Source: Triops longicaudatus
Taxonomy: Eukaryota > Arthropoda > Branchiopoda > Notostraca > Triopsidae
Assembly (NCBI GenBank): GCA_022885665.1
Contig: JAGQDJ010000139.1
Span: 1 to 64,000 of the forward strand
Direction: 5' to 3'
DNA length: 64,000 nucleotides
The translations under genes were made by a program, and so were the position numbers. Shown here in pieces: positions 57,789-64,000 of the stretch; positions within the stretch are counted from its first letter, which is position 1, and every line of letters begins with the position of its first letter. Below the pieces are notes generated by a model. It did no database searches and had not been told where the DNA came from. It saw nothing but the letters and a program-made list of their open reading frames with translations.

Positions 57789-58305
57789 TACACTATTAAA
57801 TTCCAGTTTGAAGAATCCAGTGCTTGCTTTTGTCGAAACGTTGAAACGCTAGGTCTGTGGCTATCTCACGTCTGCATAAACATAAACATCGATTGCCCGC
57901 TAGCCTCAGGTTAAAGGAGTATTTCACATCGGATCGTTTTTCCTCGCAGTAGTATAATATTCTTAGTGTCAATTTATCGCCTAAGCATCGCTGGGAAAAA
58001 TTTTTAAATTAAAAATGTATGATTTTAACAAAATAATCAAAATAATCTTTCTTTTTTTTTCATAAATTTCTTCTTTTTATCTCATAAAGTTAATACTAGT
58101 GGCGCTGCTAGCAATTTGTTACCACTGTCCTTCTTGTTCGCTCCTCATAAACATCTTCAGTTGCGCAAAATTGCTAACCAGTAAACAAACCAAGTTTCGG
58201 TGGCGAGCACCTTTGGTTTGATAACGTGATTTTGTGTTTTTGTATCAACAAACGCTGAGAAGTTCTGAGTGTTTTCGCGTAATAAGTGCAGTAGTTAGCT
58301 AAACC
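57789..58305. promoter_or_regulatory. Shared 5' flank of MARCH5-like and SLU7 genes
   Basis: 517 bases between divergent start codons. It includes A/T-rich sequence near 58000-58080 and a gtggcgctgctagc stretch at 58100. No TATA box is convincing. A bidirectional promoter is inferred from arrangement. Confidence 0.45.
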
Positions 58306-60656
58306 ATGGCAACGACAACGCCTATGCCCGTGTCCCAGATTTTAAAGACTAAAGCAGCAGAATCGGGTGAAGAACCCTTGAAGAAATCTCGTGAAGAATG
58401 GAGAAAAGCTAAAGAGCTTGAAGAAGCCCGTAAAGCGGGTACAGCACCTGCTGCTGTTGATGAAGAAGGTCGTGATATCAATCCCCATATTCCCCAGTAT
58501 ATTTCTGCAGCTCCGTGGTATTACAACACTCGTGGTCCTACTTTGAAACATCAGCGACAACAGAACGTTAGCACAGATGAGTACGCTACTGTGGGAGAGT
58601 GGTACGCCCGTGGAGTTGATACTGTAACTATACCTTTTCTCTGAATTTTTTTCTAAAAAATAAATTAAAAGTTTTTAAGGGGCTTGTTTAACATTACCTT
58701 TTTCATTACAATAGAGCACCATCGCAACTCGGTACCGAAAAGGAGCATGCGAAAACTGTGGAGCTATGACTCATAAGAAGAAAGAATGCATGGAACGTCC
58801 TCGTCGAATTGGAGCTAAATACACAGGAGCAGAAATTGCCCCCGATGAATTTGTACAGCCAAATTTGAAATTGGACTTTGACGGCAAACGCGATCGGTGG
58901 AATGGGTACGATCCTCAGGAATATGCCTCCATCGTCGAAGACTTTAAGAAGGTTGAAGACGCCAAACGACAGTTGAAAACGAAAAAGATTATGTCTGGAA
59001 ACGCTGAAGACAACGAAGTAACTATTTTTTTAAGAAAACTTATAAACTTGCATGCGAAAAGAAAAAAATAAACAACTCACATTTAATAATCCAAGGATGA
59101 TGAAGAGGACGATGATGAAGAAGATGAAGATAAATACGTCGACGAGGTTGACATGCCTGGCACAAAAGTCGACTCAAAACAGCGTATTACCGTTCGAAAT
59201 TTGCGTATCCGTGAAGATACTGCCAAATATCTGCGAAATTTGGATCCATCATCTGCGTACTACGATCCTAAAACTCGGTCTATGCGAGACAACCCTTACA
59301 AAAATACAGGAAAGAACCCAGAAGAGTACGTTAGTTTTTGTTCCTTCATTTATTCGTAATTTCCCTTTTTTCTGTTGTGTTTCTCAGTTAATTTAGTTTT
59401 CGCGAAGGATAATAATTTTGAATAAATCAATACGTATAGGGTTGGCTACGCGGGTGAGAACTTTGTCAGATTCTCGGGCGATACTTCAAAACAAGCAGTG
59501 GCACAGCTTTTTGCTTGGGAAGCCAGTTCTGCTGGTTTGGAGGTCAATTTGATTGCCGAGCCCACGAAACTGGAGAAGTTGCAGGTAGAATACACCAAAA
59601 AGCGAGAAGAGATTAAGCACCACGTCCAAGAAAGTCTATTGGAGCGATATGGTGGACGAGAACACCTGGAAGCTCCGCCAAAAGCTTTACTTTTGGCACA
59701 AACTGAAGATTATGTCGAGTATTCTCGAACTGGCAAGATCATTAAAGGCGGGGACAAAGTTGTGGTCCGCTCCCGTTACGAAGAAGACGTTTATGTCAAT
59801 AACCACACGACTGTATGGGGTTCTTGGTGGAGAGACGGCCAATGGGGTTATAAATGCTGTCACTCAATGGTCAAGGTAACTAAATGACTTAAAAATATAA
59901 AATTTTAACCCGTCAAAAGTTTTTTGTGTTATTGTACCTGTTTTTGACTTATATGTTCACCATCGTATCGATTAATTCGCGTAAATTCATTTATCTTTGC
60001 ACTATTTTTTATATTATTGAATTGTTGTTAAAGTTATTTTTTAATGTCGATTTTCTTCAGTTTGGTGCTTTAAATATAATTTTTCTTTCATTCGTTCTAG
60101 AATTCGTATTGCACGGGTGAAGCAGGAATCGTAGCAAATGATCCAGTTAAAGGCCATCTGGCTTTGCCGTCTACCTCGGCGCCGACCTCTGATGCTGAAA
60201 CCGAACAAAAACGAGTTGCCAGCTCTGCAGGATCACAGTCAGAGCCTGAGAAAGAGAAATCTGTCCAAGAAGTAAGTTGTTGTTTGAAAAACTGTTTGGT
60301 GGAAATTGAGCGTGTTTTCTGGATTTTTTTTTTCTATTCAGGTTGACAAGGAGAAACGTCGCCAAAAGAAGAAAGATAAGAAAAAGAAACAAAAGAAGAA
60401 CCGTAAACGTCGTCATTCAACCTCGTCGTCTTCTTCAGAGAGCGATGAAGAAGAAGAAAAAGCCAAAAAGTTGAAACTAGCATTGGAGAAGAAAAAGAAA
60501 GAAGATGAAATGGCAGAAAAGATTTTGGCCATGGGTGACCGCAAACGAGCCTACAATAGCATGAAAGCCGATGTTACCGTACCTACAGAAGAAGATATGG
60601 AAGCTTATTACATGCAGCGAAAACGAGAAGACGATCCGATGGCGGCGTTTTTGTAA
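58306..60656 (+). CDS. SLU7: Pre-mRNA-splicing factor SLU7
   Basis: Second-step splicing factor that helps choose the 3' splice site. Exons: 58306-58623, 58715-59017, 59096-59325, 59440-59875, 60101-60271, 60342-60656; 590 residues (human 586). The CCHC zinc knuckle is CENCGAMTHKKKEC with Cys118, Cys121, His126 and Cys131. Other conserved blocks are GKRDRWNGYDP, an acidic run DDEEDDDEEDEDKY, KYLRNLDPSSAYYDPKTR.MR, AQLFAWEA, APPKALLLAQTEDYVEYSR and WGYKCCHS. A Lys-rich nuclear localisation stretch and a Ser-rich segment precede the end ...DDPMAAFL. The start has a good context (accatgg). Tail-to-tail with PYROXD2. Confidence 0.98.
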
Positions 60657-60687
60657 TCCCAAAAATTGTTTTATTTTTTTTTTTTAC

Positions 60688-60693
60688 AATAAA
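60688..60693 (+). terminator. Poly(A) signal of SLU7
   Basis: AATAAA 32 bases after the SLU7 stop, within the 112-base spacer to the PYROXD2 stop codon on the other strand. Confidence 0.75.
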
Positions 60694-60768
60694 ATGGTAT
60701 GTTGAAAGTTTCACTGAATTTCGTAATGACTCGCAAGTAATACATTATGAAAAGAAATATAATCTTCT

Positions 60769-63700
60769 TTAGAATTTGAGGTGTTTCCAGTCATGCGCTG
60801 CAAGTAAGGCAGCACTGCGGCCAGGAGCACCCATAACTCCTCCCCCGGGGTGACTTCCACTTCCGCAGAGATACAAGTTTTTAATGGGCGTGGCTGGAAA
60901 ATTGCAATCAGTTGTTGCTGGCCGGCCCCAGTAAAGCTGATCCAAACGCATTGATCCATGAAAAATGTTCTGTTAAATAGAAGTCCCAGCATCAATTTCG
61001 TGGCCTTATCCTAGATCCAGTTTACAATCCAAATTTTATCACGAATAATTCAATCGATCCGATTGTATTCCGCTTTGCAGTACCAATTTACTTAAATCTC
61101 TCTTTTTCTCACGAGTGGGATTAATCTCTAATTCCTGTGAAAAGATGTTTATTTCATAGAATCCAACTGAACGACTATTATGCCGAATCGCGTCTAATTA
61201 ATGACGAGGTTCCATTTCACCAGGGTTTACGTGACAAATGTTACGCGAAAGTTTACAGAACATTTAAAGAAGGAATAAGATGTATATTAAAAGAGCACCT
61301 GCGAAGTTGCCTGTTTAATGATAAGTTTTGCGCTCACTTGGGGCGCCACCAGAGTTCGCCGCCATAGTTAGGTCTTGTGCACGGAAAACTATTTGTACAA
61401 TACTTTTAGGTAGTTTAGGAAGTAGTTTTCACGTACATTACATTGTGCCGACAGATTAGAGTGTTATTTTAGCAGTGACTCTAACTAGCTCATGTATGCT
61501 GGCTCAAAAGACTTCTTACCGGACGGATATCTAAGTACCGTATTCAGGAAAACAGTCGCGCTATGATTTCTAAGAATCGGGAAGGCTTCCATGTCCTATC
61601 TATAAAACGAGCGAGGCGCTCTTCATGTCGAGGAGAGTTATGGGAAAATACTCAATGTCCGTACTCGTACAAACTTGCCTGTTTGTCTCTAATGCTTTAC
61701 TATGCCATCGGAGCTATTTGTAAGATACATGCTTGCTTTTGATGAGGTGTTCATTGAAGCAGCACTAAAAGCTTTCCTTCCGTGACGTAAGAACATCCAA
61801 ATCGCCCATACAATGTATTTTCTGAGAACCCCCGTTTTCTTATCTTTGGAAGCTGCTAATAGATGTGTTTACGAGTACACAGCCGACATAAGGTCGGTAC
61901 CATTTCCAGCGTCGGTTTGGTACCCAGATCCGGCTCCGAACAACACTTCCGTCACATTGCTTGTAACATGAACTGGGCAATGTAAAAGCCCAACTTACGA
62001 TAGTCTAGTACGGAAAGTAACGTACATTAGGGCTGCCGAATTTTATTCGTGCCGTCCTTTCTGAAATGCATTTCTGGCCATAAACAACAGAGTGCGAGGA
62101 TAACTCTTAACGTAAGGTCTTTTTTATCGAATACCAAGTAAAACACAAGTCGTATACTATACAACTACATTTCCGTACAAAGACTTCTGGTGTTTTATGT
62201 CATTTCTAGAAAGTACTGAAAAAAATGCGTTCTAACGACATTATTTTTACTAAGTTTTACGAATTACTCTAATATTGGGGAACTTTTACTATACCCTGTG
62301 ACTAGTGTTTACAGTGTAGTCAGTGTTAGGTGAAGAAATACCAGACAGATGACTACTCTTTTCGCAGAAATATTTAGCGAAAGTTTCTGAAAGGCGAGCA
62401 AATAACTAACTTACCCCTCCAGTCAAGCCAAAGATTCGTTCCAGATCAGGTGGACTAAGAACTTCGTATCCAATTACACTTTCTTTAAAACCTGGGGCGT
62501 ATTCTTCAATTTGCGAGAAAACCTGAACATAACATTGAATTGCTGTTAATCGAATAACAGAAGATGAGAATATTCTCACTTTATTAGCATAGCTCGTTCT
62601 CATCTCGTCGTTCCACTCCCCGTTTTTGAGTTTGTAAGGGGTGTACTGAGTGAACAATAGAGCAACGTGACAATCCTTTGGGGCAACCGTTTTATCCAAA
62701 CTGGATGGAATAACCATTTCGATCATCGGCCTAATTTCCGGGGAGGAAATCGAGAAAACAGATATTTTTTTAGCAATTTAGAAAGGCGGTAAAAACGCAT
62801 ATCTAACTTGTTTGGAATTTCTCCTTGTAGTGCCTCTCTATACGCAATATCAATTTCTTCCATGTTTTCACAGTTTATATGGCAAGTGCATTGATGGTGT
62901 GGCATGGGATTTTTCCCCGAATTGGGATTGGCGATAAAATTCGGAAGCCTTTTGAGCGCGACTATATCGATTTCGTGAGTGCTGTTAATTAATTAATTTT
63001 TCTTATTCTTCAAACCATTGATCTTCGTGACTGGCGAAGTATAGTCAACATTTTCCATAGCTTTATTAAAAGCTTCCGGCAATAATTTGGTATCTATCAA
63101 TTTTTGGAACGTCACAAACGGAGTTGCGTTAGACAAAACCATTTTTGCATTAATAATTTTTCCAGTATTTAAACGCACTCCCACGGCGCGTTGATTTTCA
63201 ACAATAATTTCTTCAACTTCCTAAACCATTTTAATATAAAGCCGATCGCAGACATTCAAAAGGATAATACCTGTTCTAAGTATATCTCTGCGCCTTTGGC
63301 CACTGCAGAATGTGCCATAGCCTTTAGGAATATTTGTAATTATCATCTACTTTTTTTGCAACTGACAAAATGCGTTTTACCTGCGTTACGCTACCCATAC
63401 CACCTTCTGGGTAAGCCCAAACTCCTTTACTGCCCTCAATTTCTCCCATCATGTGGTGCAGTAATACATAACTGCTGCCAGGTGTATGTGGACTCACCAT
63501 TGCACCAATGACGGAGTCGGTAGCTAAAGTGGCTTTAAGCGGCTCAGACTCGAACCACTTATTCAGAATTTTGCTAGCTGGCGCTGTCATTAATTCGTAA
63601 AACTCGGGAATATTCTTTCTTAAGAGAATAGCTGTCCAAAAGAATGTTACGCGACAGTACTTACGCATAATTTTCTTTCGTTTTACCAGAATTGACTAGC

Positions 63701-64000
63701 GGCAAGAGAGTACTTAGAGTTCGCTTCAGAGCGGTAAAATTTGTCGGAAAACCACTCGAACTTGGCGGAGTAGCATCCAAGAGCGGATCAATGGAAGCAA
63801 TAAGACCGAGTAACCAATGTTCGTATGCCTCAAAGTTCTAGAGTCACGATTTAAATATAACTTTTTCTAAGCGACACGAATCTTCCAAAGGTGTTAAAGA
63901 GCAGCCAACTACGTACTTTAGCATCTTTAGCTGAAAATTGGGAAATTTGCTGTCGATTAAATTGGGAATCATGGGAAAGGGTCAAGGACCTTGGACTGTT
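60769..64000 (-). CDS. PYROXD2: PYROXD2 oxidoreductase, C-terminal part (5' end outside window)
   Basis: FAD-dependent oxidoreductase of the phytoene desaturase-like family, mitochondrial in mammals. Nine exons are visible on the minus strand: 64000-63917 (partial), 63837-63665, 63618-63381, 63321-63271, 63220-63016, 62961-62808, 62730-62580, 62522-62415, 60969-60769; 454 codons of about 580. Landmarks are WFESEPLKATLATD.VIGAM.SPHTPG, YPEGGMGSVTQ, KMVLSNATPFVTF, SPVTKINVALKRLP, HHQC...NCE, VALLFTQYTPY, YAPGFKESVIG, SPPDLERIFGLTGG, NIFHGSMRLDQLYWGRP and the C-terminal FAD motif LCGSGSHPGGGVMGAPGR. The N-terminal FAD-binding GxGxxG motif would lie to the right of the window. All visible joins are in phase. 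The last intron is 1.4 kb. Confidence 0.96.
60970..62414 (-). other. Last intron of PYROXD2, no feature seen
   Basis: 1.45 kb intron between the LTGG exon and the NIFHGS exon. The short open frame 61137-61367 has no recognisable content. No repeat or RNA gene was recognised. Confidence 0.6.

Noticed and set aside
1..64000. CRISPR arrays, operons or other prokaryotic systems
   Set aside because: Spliceosomal introns, metazoan gene families and poly(A) signals throughout; no regularly spaced repeats were seen.

Overview
This window is nuclear DNA of a metazoan, most probably an arthropod. Genes are split by GT-AG introns, mostly 50-300 bp, and poly(A) signals are visible. RNA polymerase II subunit RPB2 is, from memory of the fly protein, nearly identical to that of insects. 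A biogenic amine receptor of the alpha1-adrenergic-like octopamine type points to a protostome. Allantoicase and a two-SRCR lysyl oxidase-like gene are kept. The species cannot be named from sequence alone.

Layout. 1-674: 3' end of a hAT DNA transposon. 1373-6930 (+): RPB2, complete in 19 exons. 7937-10769 (+): secreted lysyl oxidase-like protein. 12907-14111 (+): borealin-like chromosomal passenger protein. 15094-15823 (+): NOP16. 15887-16230 (-): SMIM8-like membrane protein, tail-to-tail with NOP16 and head-to-head with ribose-5-phosphate isomerase at 16572-24336 (+), whose last intron is 5.6 kb. 24337-28635: no gene seen. 28636-45721 (+): octopamine receptor-like GPCR in four exons spread over 17 kb. 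46515-47628 (-): CutC. 47836-48485 (-): HIGD2A-like. 48861-50714 (+): allantoicase, head-to-head with HIGD2A. 51600-53960: a cluster of broken gene fragments (NOG1/GTPBP4, two pieces of ribosomal protein S2, a GNAT acetyltransferase piece) with a tRNA-derived SINE. 54775-55111: a hAT MITE with a perfect 8-bp target duplication. 55221-55986 (+): cysteamine dioxygenase ADO. 56336-57788 (-): MARCH5-type mitochondrial E3 ligase. 58306-60656 (+): splicing factor SLU7. 60769-64000 (-): PYROXD2, running off the right edge.

Most genes are unrelated housekeeping functions: transcription, splicing, ribosome assembly, mitosis, pentose phosphate pathway, purine breakdown, thiol metabolism, mitochondrial assembly and quality control. 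They sit in compact convergent and divergent pairs. Three divergent pairs (SMIM8/RPIA, HIGD2A/ALLC, MARCH5/SLU7) have 340-520 bp between start codons and probably share promoters. The receptor gene and the last RPIA intron are the exceptions, with long non-coding tracts.

Exon borders were set by hand from reading frame, GT-AG sites and remembered homologues. Every multi-exon model was checked for phase continuity. No alignment or database search was run. I did not find a convincing new biological system. The most unusual parts are the gene-fragment cluster at 51.6-54.0 kb, a MITE carrying a likely assembly duplication beside the ADO start, and the alternative C-termini of the receptor.
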